From Planctomycetota bacterium (GTDB lineage: Bacteria; Planctomycetota; Phycisphaerae; UBA1845): a stretch of DNA of 64,000 nt. The translations under genes were made by a program, and so were the position numbers. Below the pieces are notes generated by a model, which was not told the origin of the DNA, ran no database searches, and saw nothing but the letters and a program-made list of their open reading frames with translations. Position 1 is the first letter of the stretch; the number at the start of each line of letters is the position of its first letter. Positions 1 through 8,498 of this stretch are shown here, in pieces. The DNA is taken from assembly GCA_024276605.1 (NCBI GenBank), contig JAJRWX010000044.1, forward strand, positions 1-64,000, read 5' to 3'.

Positions 1-165
1 ACAGCTAAGAATTCGGGTGGCATGGGTAAGTCCCGATGTATCCCGACTATACGTCGGGATACATCGGGACTTACCCGTGTAGCTCCGGTGGCCACCACGG
101 GCAAAAAAAGCCTTGCCCATGCCACCCTCGATGAACCCGAATAATAAGCTGTGACACAGCACTAG
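1..165. mobile_element. TAGTGC-family MITE, copy A (left end cut by window)
   Basis: The right end reads AATAAGCTGTGACACAGCACTAG, the inverse of the left ends of other copies (TAGTGCTTTGTCACAGCT). Inside lie two 24-bp arms that are exact reverse complements (24-47 and 53-76) around a 5-base loop, then a GGGTGGCATGGG...CCCATGCCACCC pair. It is nearly identical to the copy at 35446-35622. It has no coding capacity and was probably moved by a transposase acting in trans. Confidence 0.75.
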
Positions 166-442
166 TGCATGTGCTCGTTCGTACTAAACAACTAAACGAT
201 AGCCTTCTAAAAGACGGATCGTCCACCCCCGACCGCACTCAGTATATTCGTGTAAGCGTTTTACTCCACTTTATCATATACCTATAGGGCGACTTTGCCT
301 GTGATTTTCCTAGGAACTTCAAGGAATATATTCGCCAGATCAGCCATCACCCGCTACTATAGACGCATGATAATATGATCACGAAGCAGCGTCCAAACCT
401 TGTTCCATCGACCATTGAGACGCACTTATCGCCGGGATAAAC
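166..442. other. Intergenic region upstream of trmB
   Basis: About 280 bases between the MITE and trmB. I see no convincing gene, RNA or terminator here. It should contain the trmB promoter, but I could not pick a reliable -35/-10 pair. Confidence 0.4.
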
Positions 443-1069
443 ATGCCTCTCGAACCCAAAGCCGTCACAATTAGCGATATCGCCGTTGAGCCGCCGCCGG
501 AAGCTACCATGGTCGATCCCATGGCATGGTATGATACGCCCGGCCCGTGGGAAATGGAGATTGGCTGTGGAAAAGGTGGCTTTCTGCTCAGTCGCGCACG
601 GGCAAACCCCCACATTCGCATGCTCGGCATTGAATGGGCTAGCAAATATTACCGAAGCACTGTCGATCGTATGGCCCGCTGGCAGTTAACCAACGTCCGG
701 GTCATGCGTACAGATGCCAAAATATTTGTTATGCGGCACCTTCCGCCGCAATGTCTAGACGCGCTGCACATCTATCACCCGGACCCCTGGCCCAAGAAAC
801 GTCACCACAAGCGAAGACTCATCCAACATGATTTTGCGAACACGGTACTCACGCTACTCAAACCCGGCGCTCTCTGGCTCTTGCAAACCGACCACCAAGA
901 ATACGCTGAGCAAATCCAAGCGGTGCTGGGTTTACGAAGCGATCTTACGCAACTATTTGACCAATCCATAGCCGACGTTGCCGGCCCGGAGTGGCAGGGA
1001 ACAAATTTTCAAATCAAATATACCCAACAAGATCAACCTATCCATCATTTCGCTTTCAGACGAAAATAA
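443..1069 (+). CDS. trmB: tRNA (guanine-N7-)-methyltransferase TrmB
   Basis: SAM-dependent methyltransferase that forms m7G46 in the variable loop of tRNAs. The 208-residue protein has the SAM-binding motif EIGCGKGG (about residues 39-46), the acidic strand end GIEWASKYY, and the TrmB signature HPDPWPKKRHHKRR (about 112-125) that contacts tRNA. The C-terminal region LLQTDHQEYAE is also family-like. The N-terminus is short compared with proteobacterial TrmB, which is common. The ATG at 443 is the first in frame, and the fold starts close behind it. The gene appears monocistronic, with repeats on both sides. Confidence 0.93.
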   Translation: MPLEPKAVTISDIAVEPPPEATMVDPMAWYDTPGPWEMEIGCGKGGFLLSRARANPHIRMLGIEWASKYYRSTVDRMARWQLTNVRVMRTDAKIFVMRHLPPQCLDALHIYHPDPWPKKRHHKRRLIQHDFANTVLTLLKPGALWLLQTDHQEYAEQIQAVLGLRSDLTQLFDQSIADVAGPEWQGTNFQIKYTQQDQPIHHFAFRRK

Positions 1070-1076
1070 CGCACGC

Positions 1077-1151
1077 CGTCATTCCCACGAAGGTAGGAAT
1101 CGTGCGCTGGCGCCCTATCCTTTGCCTACTGGTAAAGGGTGGGGGACGGAT
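1077..1151. repeat. Single hairpin end of the CCCATCCTTTGCC family, next to a TCATTCCC palindrome
   Basis: 1077-1099 is a CGTCATTCCC...GGAAT palindrome, also seen at 8847 and 9187. 1110-1151 is one end of the hairpin-ended family: CTATCCTTTGCC TAC TGGTAAAGGGTGGGGGACGGAT. It has no partner in inverse orientation nearby, so it is probably a remnant. Confidence 0.6.
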
Positions 1152-1210
1152 CATGTTTCGGACACTGCGTAGGACGGATCGTTCTGTGCTTTACACCCGA
1201 ATGATCACCT

Positions 1211-1326
1211 GATCCGAGCCGGTAGCACCCGGTGTCTTCGGATGGTCTCACACGCCGTAAATGTACTACGTGCTCGCAGTATATGGCATTATGAAGACAC
1301 GGGTCGCTCGCGCTCGCCGCTCGGAT
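1211..1326. mobile_element. Inverted-repeat element, CCGAGCGGCGAGCG family
   Basis: The left end GATCCGAGCCGGTAGC...GTGTCTTC (1211-1239) is the imperfect inverse of the right end GAAGACACGGGTCGC...CCGCTCGGAT (1293-1326). The same pair occurs at 30488-30596. It is short, non-coding and probably a MITE or paired REP. Confidence 0.6.
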
Positions 1327-1462
1327 TTGACCATCATTCCCTCCATGTTTACGGGCCGGCAGCGATTCGTGACGCCAATGGTTAATGACTATAGAATATA
1401 ACGGCGACGAAGACATTCGCTCATGGGTATCACAAAGCGTATAGCAGAAGGATGCGTTTCAT

Positions 1463-1864
1463 ATGACAGATTCAATGGACCAAAAGCAAACCGTGCTCTT
1501 AGTGGACGATCATCCTCAAAACCTCGAACTACTCGCGGTATATATGGAAGGCATCCCCGAAGTGCGTGTCTTAACGGCAACCAACGGACTCGAAGCCATC
1601 ACGGTGGTTGAACAGGAGTCGCCAGATTTGATTTTACTTGACATTATGATGCCCAAAATTTCAGGCTTTGAAGTATGCAAAAGACTCAAGAGCGATCCCG
1701 CGACGCGCGATATCGTGATTGTCATGGTCACGGCACTAAACGAACCGGGCGATGTGGAGCGGGCAGCGGAGTGCGGCGCTGATGATTACGTCACCAAACC
1801 GATCGATCGCGAGGCGTTGACCGAACTTGTGCGTAATTTACTAGCTACAAAAGCACAATCGTAA
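1463..1864 (+). CDS. Stand-alone response-regulator receiver (CheY-like)
   Basis: A 133-residue single receiver domain without an output domain. Acidic pair D15/D16, phospho-acceptor D60 (LLDIMMP), switch T90 (VTAL) and K112 (TKP) are all present, so it should be phosphorylatable. It is likely to act through a protein partner, as CheY, Spo0F or DivK do. Start: an AGAAGGA ribosome site lies about 10 bases before the ATG at 1463. A second in-frame ATG sits four codons later. No histidine kinase is adjacent, so the partner is unknown. Confidence 0.88.
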   Translation: MTDSMDQKQTVLLVDDHPQNLELLAVYMEGIPEVRVLTATNGLEAITVVEQESPDLILLDIMMPKISGFEVCKRLKSDPATRDIVIVMVTALNEPGDVERAAECGADDYVTKPIDREALTELVRNLLATKAQS

Positions 1865-1874
1865 CATCGCAGCC

Positions 1875-1951
1875 GGGTAGGGCGGGTTTTACCCGCCTTT
1901 TACCCACCTCTACGTGTGCGCCGAAGCTGCGGCGGGTGAAACCCGCCCTAC
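1875..1951. repeat. Inverted repeat GGTAGGGCGGGTTT with terminator-like inner hairpin
   Basis: 14-base arms GGTAGGGCGGGTTT and AAACCCGCCCTACC are exact inverses. The left part itself folds (GGCGGGT TTT ACCCGCC, followed by TTTTA) and could terminate the receiver gene upstream. Similar GGTAGG/ACCCG palindromes recur near 40290-40330 and 47755. Confidence 0.55.
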
Positions 1952-2003
1952 CTTAATTTCCATCAGATGATGTCGTACAAGTGTCATGGAATAAGCCAGC
2001 GCG

Positions 2004-2471
2004 TCACATTTGATCCCAACTCCAAATTGTCATTTGTGTGGTCTTATCGAGTGTACAGCCGCTGACTTTAAGGGTTAACAAAATCCGGCCTCGGTGATGG
2101 GCTTCGTGTGAAACGAAATAAGCGAGTGTGGTGAAGATGCCTTTTTTGAATCCACGACGTTTGGGTTGATTGTTTAATGCCCCCGTGAGCAGCGCCTCAA
2201 TGCCCTTGGTCGATGCTTTCATAGCTTTGCGAAGCTGGGCCTTGGTAGGTACGGATTTCGTCTCGAACACCGACAAACCTTCAGCTAAGTCTTTCGCCCG
2301 TTTTTGAAGATGCCAAACGCGGTTGTTGTGCATGTGTGCGAACTCACCGGCTACGCCGCGCCCACCGCGTTTGGATAATGTCTGCAACATGCCCTCATCA
2401 GTAATCTTGTCGATGAGCAGCATGTTAATCCTATGATTGGTCTGCCAAGCCTCTATAAGTTCTTTTTGCAT
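2004..2471 (-). CDS. DinB-family putative metal-dependent protein
   Basis: A 155-residue four-helix-bundle type protein of the DinB/YfiT group. The expected metal-ligand histidines are visible in the motifs HMHNNRVW (about residue 47) and HEAHHRGR (about residue 127). The family includes thiol-dependent S-transferases and many members of unknown reaction, so I give no substrate. The start ATG is two bases from the stop of the upstream DCC gene, so the two are probably co-transcribed and translationally coupled. Confidence 0.8.
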   Translation of the reverse strand: MQKELIEAWQTNHRINMLLIDKITDEGMLQTLSKRGGRGVAGEFAHMHNNRVWHLQKRAKDLAEGLSVFETKSVPTKAQLRKAMKASTKGIEALLTGALNNQPKRRGFKKGIFTTLAYFVSHEAHHRGRILLTLKVSGCTLDKTTQMTIWSWDQM

Positions 2472-2473
2472 GG

Positions 2474-2905
2474 TTACTCGACTTGTTCGATGTCTGTCTC
2501 ACGTTTACGTACCGGCATGATCGAGCATGCTTCCTTGCACCCGAATAAGCGGCTCAATAGGTGACGGTTTCGGCTAACGGTTGCATAGACCCACTCCGCC
2601 ACCCATATAACACATGGCACCCAAAGAAATAGTCCTACAGGGAATAGTAACGGCATACGCACACAAAGAAATCTTAGCGCCCGGGCGCCTCTAAGCACGC
2701 GGCCTGTCGGTGTGATGCAGTGAATCGCTTCGAGCAATTGCTCACGCGAAAGCTGGGGGGCGATGAGCTTGGCTTTGGGATGAGACAAAGGCACCAAGCT
2801 CACCACATTAAACCAATCAAGCCAGGTCAACACGCGCATCTGAAAAGTGCATAACGGACAACCATCGTCGTACAGTAGCATATTTGACTGAGCTTGATTC
2901 AACAT
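2474..2905 (-). CDS. DCC-family thiol-disulfide oxidoreductase-like protein (DUF393)
   Basis: 143 residues. The N-terminal motif YDDGCPLC (about 12-19) is the CxxC-type redox motif of the DCC/DUF393 group. LTWLDWF and the later PTGRVLRGARAL block (the usual 'G...G..A' stretch of the family) support it. A hydrophobic segment around residues 84-110 (PLLFPVGLFLWVPCVIWVAEWV) suggests membrane association. A CGGAG ribosome site precedes the ATG. It lies directly upstream of the DinB gene. The substrate is unknown. Confidence 0.82.
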   Translation of the reverse strand: MLNQAQSNMLLYDDGCPLCTFQMRVLTWLDWFNVVSLVPLSHPKAKLIAPQLSREQLLEAIHCITPTGRVLRGARALRFLCVRMPLLFPVGLFLWVPCVIWVAEWVYATVSRNRHLLSRLFGCKEACSIMPVRKRETDIEQVE

Positions 2906-2980
2906 GTAACTCCGTTACGGTATAAGCTTGTTGGGCATGGCCCAATGCCCCGTCCACCAAAACTTACGTGACAACTTATC

Positions 2981-4894
2981 TTACTGATCTTCTGCTGGTT
3001 TTTCCAGATCGCGCAGGCTGACTTCTATATCCATGGCCCCGGAGGTGATAAGGGCGGTTTGTTTGTGTAGTTGCATACGGACGACTTTGCCGGTTCTTTT
3101 TAGGGGTAACATGAAGACTTCGTCCCCCGGCGCCAGGGTGTTAATCCACTTTGTCCAGCCATCGAATTTTTCTTGCGACCGTTTCAAATCTTGTTGAGAA
3201 GCCTCGAACTTATCGCGTTGCTGCTTGGCCTGTATGGCTGCGTCGCGGGCGTCTTTTCTCGCTAATTCGGCTTTGCGCCTGGATGCCAACGTACCTTCAA
3301 TAGCCTGACTCAAGGCCCGCGTTTGATCGTCTAAATAACTTTTCGCCCGCTGAATCATACGCTTGGACATGCCCAGCCGTTGAGCGATGATAAGGGCGTT
3401 GCTATTACCGGGTTCACCCAATCGCAAGCGATAGGTGGGTCTTAATGTATGTGGATCAAACTCTACCGAAGCGTTATCGACCCGCTCCGACGTAAAAGCT
3501 ACTGCTTTGAGGGCGGATAAGTGGGTAGTAATGAGTGCTTTCACACCGCGCGTTAATAACTCCGTCACCACCGCTCGACCGATCGCCGCACCTTCGTCCG
3601 GGTCGGTTCCTGCGCCCAGTTCATCGATCAATACCAACGAGCGGCTATGACTACTTTGTAACATGCTCAAGATGTTAGACAGGTGACCGCTGAATGTACT
3701 CAGCGATGATTGCAGGCTTTGCTCGTCGCCGACATCAATACAAATATGATCAAACATAGGCATGCGCGAACCCTCGCCCACAGGGATAGGCAAACCGCAC
3801 TGTGTCATCACAGCTAGTAATCCGACGGTTTTTAGTGTCACCGTCTTGCCACCCGTGTTGGGACCGGTGATAATAAGCACATCGAAATCGTCACCTAGCC
3901 GTACATCTATGGGTACAACCTCTTGCGCCTTTTCACCATGTTCAGCTTGCTGCTCGAACAATTCCATCAGTAGCGGATGCCTGGCTTCGTGCAGGTCCAT
4001 CACGCCCTGCTCATCAATGTCAGGGCATATGCCATCACGCTTTTTCGCATAGCGGCATTTCGCACCAATCAAATCGATCACACCCACCGCTCGAAGGGTA
4101 GCTAAGATCAATTTGGCGTTGACTTGAATATGTCTCGTGAGCAGGCGAAGAATCTGGGTGATCTCCTTGCTCTCCTCATCGCGTAGGCGCACGATCGTAT
4201 TGTTGAGTTGCACCACTTCAGCCGGTTCAACAAATAGCGTGGCTCCTGTGTCTGATGTGCGGTGAATGATGCCGGGGATGCGTCCGCGATATTGGGCTTT
4301 GAGTGGAAGCACTGTACGATCAGCGTGCAGGGTCGCCCCGCCGTATTGCAACATCTTGGTAAGCGAAGTCTGTTTGAGTAGTCGATCGAACACTTTTTTG
4401 ACGCGGTCTTTGGTTTCTTCGATAGTACGTCGGATGGAGGCAAGTTTGGGCGTGGCATAATCTCGAACCTGTCCGCGTGCGTCGATAGACTCGTTAATCA
4501 CCGAGGCAATCGCGCTTAAATCCTCCACACGCCGGCCCACCCGTTTGAGCAGATCAACATCTTCCCCCAACCCGGTCAACCATTGTCGCAAGGCGGAGGT
4601 TACTGTCAGCGTTTCTGCAATGTCCGCTAACTCGGGCGCTTCAAGTGGCAGGGGAGACATCGACACTCTCACCTGCTCGCGCACGTCATGTACACCAGCC
4701 ATAGGTGGATAACCGTAATCCTCGACCACATGCATCATCTGCTCAACCTGACCCAGCCACTCACGAATCAGGGCGATTTTATGCGTCGGTGTCAACGAGT
4801 GGACCAGTCGTTTACCTAAAGGTGTGGCACAATAGGTGGCGATTAGCTCGCGTACGGCCTGAAATTCAAGTTTTACTAGTACCGTTTCGTCCAT
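2981..4894 (-). CDS. mutS2: MutS2-type ATPase lacking the Smr domain
   Basis: A MutS2 homologue, a family acting in recombination control and in ribosome-collision rescue. Seen: the N-terminal MutS2 core (LEFQAVRELIATYCATPLGK), Walker A GPNTGGKT, the Q/D-loop region, signature-like STFSGHLSNI, and Walker B LVLIDELGAGTDPDEGAAIG. A long coiled coil follows (AELARKDARDAAIQAKQQRDKFE). The protein ends after the KOW-like segment, so the C-terminal Smr nuclease domain of Bacillus-type MutS2 (about 780 residues) is missing; this one has about 637. I chose the ATG at 4894 (MDETVLVKLEF) because homology starts there; the frame is open to an ATG at 4966. Confidence 0.88.
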   Translation of the reverse strand: MDETVLVKLEFQAVRELIATYCATPLGKRLVHSLTPTHKIALIREWLGQVEQMMHVVEDYGYPPMAGVHDVREQVRVSMSPLPLEAPELADIAETLTVTSALRQWLTGLGEDVDLLKRVGRRVEDLSAIASVINESIDARGQVRDYATPKLASIRRTIEETKDRVKKVFDRLLKQTSLTKMLQYGGATLHADRTVLPLKAQYRGRIPGIIHRTSDTGATLFVEPAEVVQLNNTIVRLRDEESKEITQILRLLTRHIQVNAKLILATLRAVGVIDLIGAKCRYAKKRDGICPDIDEQGVMDLHEARHPLLMELFEQQAEHGEKAQEVVPIDVRLGDDFDVLIITGPNTGGKTVTLKTVGLLAVMTQCGLPIPVGEGSRMPMFDHICIDVGDEQSLQSSLSTFSGHLSNILSMLQSSHSRSLVLIDELGAGTDPDEGAAIGRAVVTELLTRGVKALITTHLSALKAVAFTSERVDNASVEFDPHTLRPTYRLRLGEPGNSNALIIAQRLGMSKRMIQRAKSYLDDQTRALSQAIEGTLASRRKAELARKDARDAAIQAKQQRDKFEASQQDLKRSQEKFDGWTKWINTLAPGDEVFMLPLKRTGKVVRMQLHKQTALITSGAMDIEVSLRDLEKPAEDQ

Positions 4895-5117
4895 AAATAG
4901 CTCTGAAATTACACCCACCAAACTCGGTTCTTTGCCATTATGTCCGAAAAAAGACAATTCGTGCAAATATTCACAAATGGTGGCACAGGTACATCGTCCG
5001 ATTCTATGACAAGATTATCCATGCTTTTCATGACAATGCGCCTATAATGCACAGTTGGGTGGGCTACCCAACGTTGGGCAACGGCAAAGGGTGAATAGTG
5101 ATGAAGGCACATGGGTC

Positions 5118-6260
5118 ATGAACATGCCACTAAAGAGAACAACACAACACATTTATGGGGCATCGCTCGTACTGCTCACTTCCTTAGCTTTATGGTCCGC
5201 GCCAACGGCTAACGCGCAGCTGGCGCAGCATTACCGCGTAACCGATCTCAAGGCTTTGGAGAAAGCGTTCATCAAAGTGGCTGAAACCGTTCGGCCTTCG
5301 GTGGTGGCTATTCGCACATTTATTGTAAACGATCCAACAAATATAGACATGCGTTTTCCAGGCATCAGCATTAGCCAGGGCAGCGGTTTTGTCATAGATG
5401 AGGATGGCTATATCGCTACCAATCGCCACGTTTTGGAAGAAGCCAACCATTTCACCATTACGCTGCACAATGGATTGCAGTATTCGGCGAAGCTGGTGGA
5501 GTCTGATCCGCGAAATGACCTGGCAGTATTGAAAATAGACGTCGAAGGCTTAACACCTGTCACCTGGGCTAAAAGCGACGCGATTAAAGTCGGCCAGTGG
5601 ACCGTAGCCGTAGGTAATCCTTTCGGCCTGGCTAACCATGCAGGCCGACCGTCGGTTACGTTCGGAACGGTTAGCGCTCTGGGTCGTAACATGACTTCGC
5701 GTCTTGCGAACAACCCTGACATTCAATATTACGGCAATCTCATTGAAACCTCGTCTACGATCAATCCCGGAAGTAGCGGCGGTCCATTGTTCAATATCGA
5801 TGGCCAAATGATTGGTGTGGTCACTGCCATCGAGACCAGTTCGGGTGTCAGTGAAGGTGCCGGTTTTGCGATTCCCGCCAATGAAAACATCCACCGCGTT
5901 ATCTCGACATTGAAAAAAGGTGAAATGCCACGGTATGGGTTTATGGGTATCTCACTGAATAACACCAGGGCCCGGACAGTCTCAAAAATGGTGGTCAAAT
6001 CTCGCACCTACAGAGGCGCCGAGATAGGATCCATCACTGCTGAAGACGGGCCGGCTGCCCAAGCGGGGTTAAAACCACGCGATGTGATCATCGAGGTCAA
6101 CGGGCAGGCCGTGGAAGATTCCGACCATCTCGTTCGATTAGTCAGCTTTTCTATGGTGGGCACTAAGGTAGACATCACCTACATACGACACAACGTCAAA
6201 CGCAAAACCACTGTCACGTTGGCTGATCGCTATAAGATGCTCGGGGTGGAGATGCCGTAG
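5118..6260 (+). CDS. Periplasmic HtrA/DegP-type serine protease with PDZ domain
   Basis: A trypsin-fold (S1C) protease for envelope protein quality control. An N-terminal signal peptide precedes the Ala-rich cleavage region ANAQLA. The catalytic triad is intact: H104 (TNRHV), D134 (NDLAVL), S220 (NPGSSGGPLF). The last roughly 100 residues form one PDZ domain (GPAAQAGLKPRDVIIEVNG). One PDZ places it with DegS/HtrA-like types rather than two-PDZ DegP. ATG 5118 was chosen: GAAGG lies 11 bases upstream, and the longer reading back to 5055 would put charged residues before the signal peptide. A perfect TATAAT lies at 5043-5048. Confidence 0.92.
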   Translation: MNMPLKRTTQHIYGASLVLLTSLALWSAPTANAQLAQHYRVTDLKALEKAFIKVAETVRPSVVAIRTFIVNDPTNIDMRFPGISISQGSGFVIDEDGYIATNRHVLEEANHFTITLHNGLQYSAKLVESDPRNDLAVLKIDVEGLTPVTWAKSDAIKVGQWTVAVGNPFGLANHAGRPSVTFGTVSALGRNMTSRLANNPDIQYYGNLIETSSTINPGSSGGPLFNIDGQMIGVVTAIETSSGVSEGAGFAIPANENIHRVISTLKKGEMPRYGFMGISLNNTRARTVSKMVVKSRTYRGAEIGSITAEDGPAAQAGLKPRDVIIEVNGQAVEDSDHLVRLVSFSMVGTKVDITYIRHNVKRKTTVTLADRYKMLGVEMP

Positions 6261-6350
6261 CGGATTACCAATCCAATTGCGGCTTTCATCGTCATCAATA
6301 TTTGAAGACAACGCACATACAAAATCGCCATGACGAGCACTACACTAACA

Positions 6351-6372
6351 TTCGTTTGTTAGCCCAAACGAA
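6351..6372. terminator. Short hairpin between convergent genes
   Basis: TTCGTTTG and CAAACGAA form an 8-bp stem between the convergent protease and lipoprotein genes. No long T run follows on either strand, so termination activity is uncertain. Confidence 0.35.
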
Positions 6373-6392
6373 CCTTAGTAAATCGGTAATCG

Positions 6393-7175
6393 TTAGCGAT
6401 TGGGAAAGTATAGAATGCTGCCAGCGGCGAATCCGACACTGTCAATGTGCCCCATGACCGGCGGAGTTTGATCCACCAGCACGTGTGCGTGCATTCTCGA
6501 TCCATGGTGCGTCAGCGTGCCTTCGTGTCTCTCAGCAAGAAAACCAGCCAGCTTCGCTGAAGATCGTACCCATGATTTTTGAAAGGGTGGACGCAGTTTT
6601 GTATCAGTACGTCCATGCGACGTGGCCATCGGACAAGCACCTGCAACAACATGCAACTCGAGGTTAAGCATTGTTCCTGATACCATGAAGGGAACAGGAT
6701 GTTGAAGGTCAAATCCAGCGTCTCGCGCAGCTTGTACAAGAAACTTCTCTGCTGAAGAAGCGGACACATCCTTATCGATGGGAATCTCTCGCCACCGGTC
6801 GATTCGAGCTGCCGTGAGCATCGTCGCACGATCATCACTTGTAGCACCTTGTGTTGTGATAGCTGCACCATGCTCATCCACACGCGATTGCCATATGTCC
6901 CCGTCCACAACGAGAACCTCTCCCGACAGCCCTTCAAGTGCTCCAACGGCGATCATCCCGTTGGCTCCGTCAAAACGGGTCAACCCTACATGTCCCTCTG
7001 TACGCCCTTCGCGTAGTGCTTCCTGCATTGACCCCCAACAATCCACCACATAACGCTCTGACTTCGCCGTACAACCAGTCATAGCAGGTATAATGGGGAC
7101 TAATCCCATGACGATTGCATTGATCACGTGCTTCATCACTGGAACACCAGATACTGTGGTTGTCCGATTTTTCAC
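6393..7175 (-). CDS. Acetolactate-decarboxylase-like lipoprotein
   Basis: 260 residues. The N-terminus is a lipoprotein signal with lipobox MTGC (Cys34), so an exported, lipid-anchored protein is predicted. The rest resembles alpha-acetolactate decarboxylase: HVGLTRFDGANGMIAVGALEGL matches the 'GD.GLGTF...DGEM' N-domain and EVLVVDGDIWQ the following strands. Near the end, H229 and H231 (HAH) and H243 (GHID) fit the zinc site HxH...GH, though the last spacing is one residue longer than in the classical enzyme. Known decarboxylases make acetoin in the cytoplasm or after secretion; a lipoprotein form is unusual. The start is a GTG with GGAAAG 9 bases upstream; an internal ATG 13 codons later is the alternative. 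Confidence 0.65.
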   Translation of the reverse strand: MKNRTTTVSGVPVMKHVINAIVMGLVPIIPAMTGCTAKSERYVVDCWGSMQEALREGRTEGHVGLTRFDGANGMIAVGALEGLSGEVLVVDGDIWQSRVDEHGAAITTQGATSDDRATMLTAARIDRWREIPIDKDVSASSAEKFLVQAARDAGFDLQHPVPFMVSGTMLNLELHVVAGACPMATSHGRTDTKLRPPFQKSWVRSSAKLAGFLAERHEGTLTHHGSRMHAHVLVDQTPPVMGHIDSVGFAAGSILYFPNR

Positions 7176-7460
7176 GGTTAGATTCTTTCCAATTATAGTT
7201 TTATTCTACCGAGCTCACTCACTTGACGTATGCCATTGGTTCCTTAATCGAATGAATGAGAGTGCTAAGGTATTAATTTTGTTGCTTGGTGTCCAGGATA
7301 TTCGTGAGTCATTCGGCTTGTTTTATCGTTATCAAAGTACTCATACCTGGAAAATTGTGCTCGTAGCCTTGGCGGTCAGGCACGGGAATTGTATGATGCC
7401 AGAGCGTCCCCAGAGATGGGGTTTGGCTGACAATCTAATCGCATCAAGAGGTATCTTACC

Positions 7461-8402
7461 ATGAAACGAGCAAAACTTACCATCATCGGTGCCGGCAATG
7501 TCGGCGCTAGCTGTGCATTCTGGGCTGCCACCAAAGAACTCGGCGACATTGTGTTGATCGACATCCCGGATTTTGCGGATAAAACCGCCGGCAAAGCGCT
7601 GGACTTGGCCCAATGTGGGCCGATCGATCGATTCGACAGTTGCATCACCGGCACGTCGGACTACCAGCAGGCCAAAGACAGCGACGTGGTGATTATTACT
7701 GCAGGGTTGCCGCGTAAACCGGGCATGAGCCGAGACGATCTTATCGAGAAAAATGTAAGCATCGTGGGTTCGGTCGCTGAGCAGATTAGTAAAGTTGCCC
7801 CCAACGCCGTGCTCATTGTGGTCTCCAATCCGCTAGATGCCATGGTCTATACCGCCTGGAAAAAGAGCGGATTCCCCACCAACCGCGTGGTCGGACAGGC
7901 CGGTTGCCTCGACATTGCCCGTTATCGCACGTTTATCGCCATGGAACTGGGATGCAGCGTAGAAGACATCACCGCACTTTTGATGGGTGGTCATGGCGAC
8001 GATATGGTTCCCCTGCCACGCTATACCAGCGTCTCAGGCATTCCCGTTACTCAGCTCATCCCGGCAGAAAAGCTTGATGCCATCATCCAGCGGGCCAAGA
8101 TGGGTGGCGGTGAACTCGTCAAGCTCATGGGTACCAGTGCTTACTACGCCCCGGCTGCCGGCAGTGTACAAATGGCCGAGGCGATCATCAAAGATAAAAA
8201 ACGCATTCTACCCTGCGCCGCATTCTGCAAGGAGGAATACGGTGTTGGCGGTCACTTTGTAGGTGTACCGGCTATGTTGGGTGCAGGCGGTGTCGAAAAA
8301 ATCTTCGAAGTACAGCTCGACGAGAATGAGCGGAAACTACTTGATACCAGTGTCGCTCATGTCAAAGAGCTGGTGCAGATTGCCAGTGGTTTTATGGGGT
8401 AG
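7461..8402 (+). CDS. mdh: Malate dehydrogenase (LDH-like type)
   Basis: NAD-dependent oxidation of malate to oxaloacetate in the TCA cycle. The 313-residue protein shows the N-terminal Rossmann motif IGAGNVGASCA, the acidic NAD-ribose contact LIDIP, substrate loop GLPRKPGMSRDDL (the Arg pair marks malate over lactate), and catalytic His in MGGHGDDMVP. VSNPLDAMVYTAWK and the ILPCAAF block are also typical. The length is standard for the homotetrameric LDH-like MDH group. An AAGAGGT ribosome site precedes the ATG. It appears to be a single-gene unit, with a TTTAGCC/GGCTAAA hairpin downstream. Confidence 0.95.
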   Translation: MKRAKLTIIGAGNVGASCAFWAATKELGDIVLIDIPDFADKTAGKALDLAQCGPIDRFDSCITGTSDYQQAKDSDVVIITAGLPRKPGMSRDDLIEKNVSIVGSVAEQISKVAPNAVLIVVSNPLDAMVYTAWKKSGFPTNRVVGQAGCLDIARYRTFIAMELGCSVEDITALLMGGHGDDMVPLPRYTSVSGIPVTQLIPAEKLDAIIQRAKMGGGELVKLMGTSAYYAPAAGSVQMAEAIIKDKKRILPCAAFCKEEYGVGGHFVGVPAMLGAGGVEKIFEVQLDENERKLLDTSVAHVKELVQIASGFMG

Positions 8403-8421
8403 AACCTTGCCATGATGATTC

Positions 8422-8448
8422 GCACCGATCCGTTGGCTTTAGCCCGCG
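8422..8448. terminator. Hairpin after mdh
   Basis: GGCTTTAGCC CGCGAA GGCTAAAGTCC forms a stable stem just past the mdh stop. No T tract follows; it may terminate by other means or be another small palindromic repeat. Confidence 0.4.
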
Positions 8449-8498
8449 AAGGCTAAAGTCCGCGGCTCGCTTAGCGAAATGCGGATCGGATAATATGA

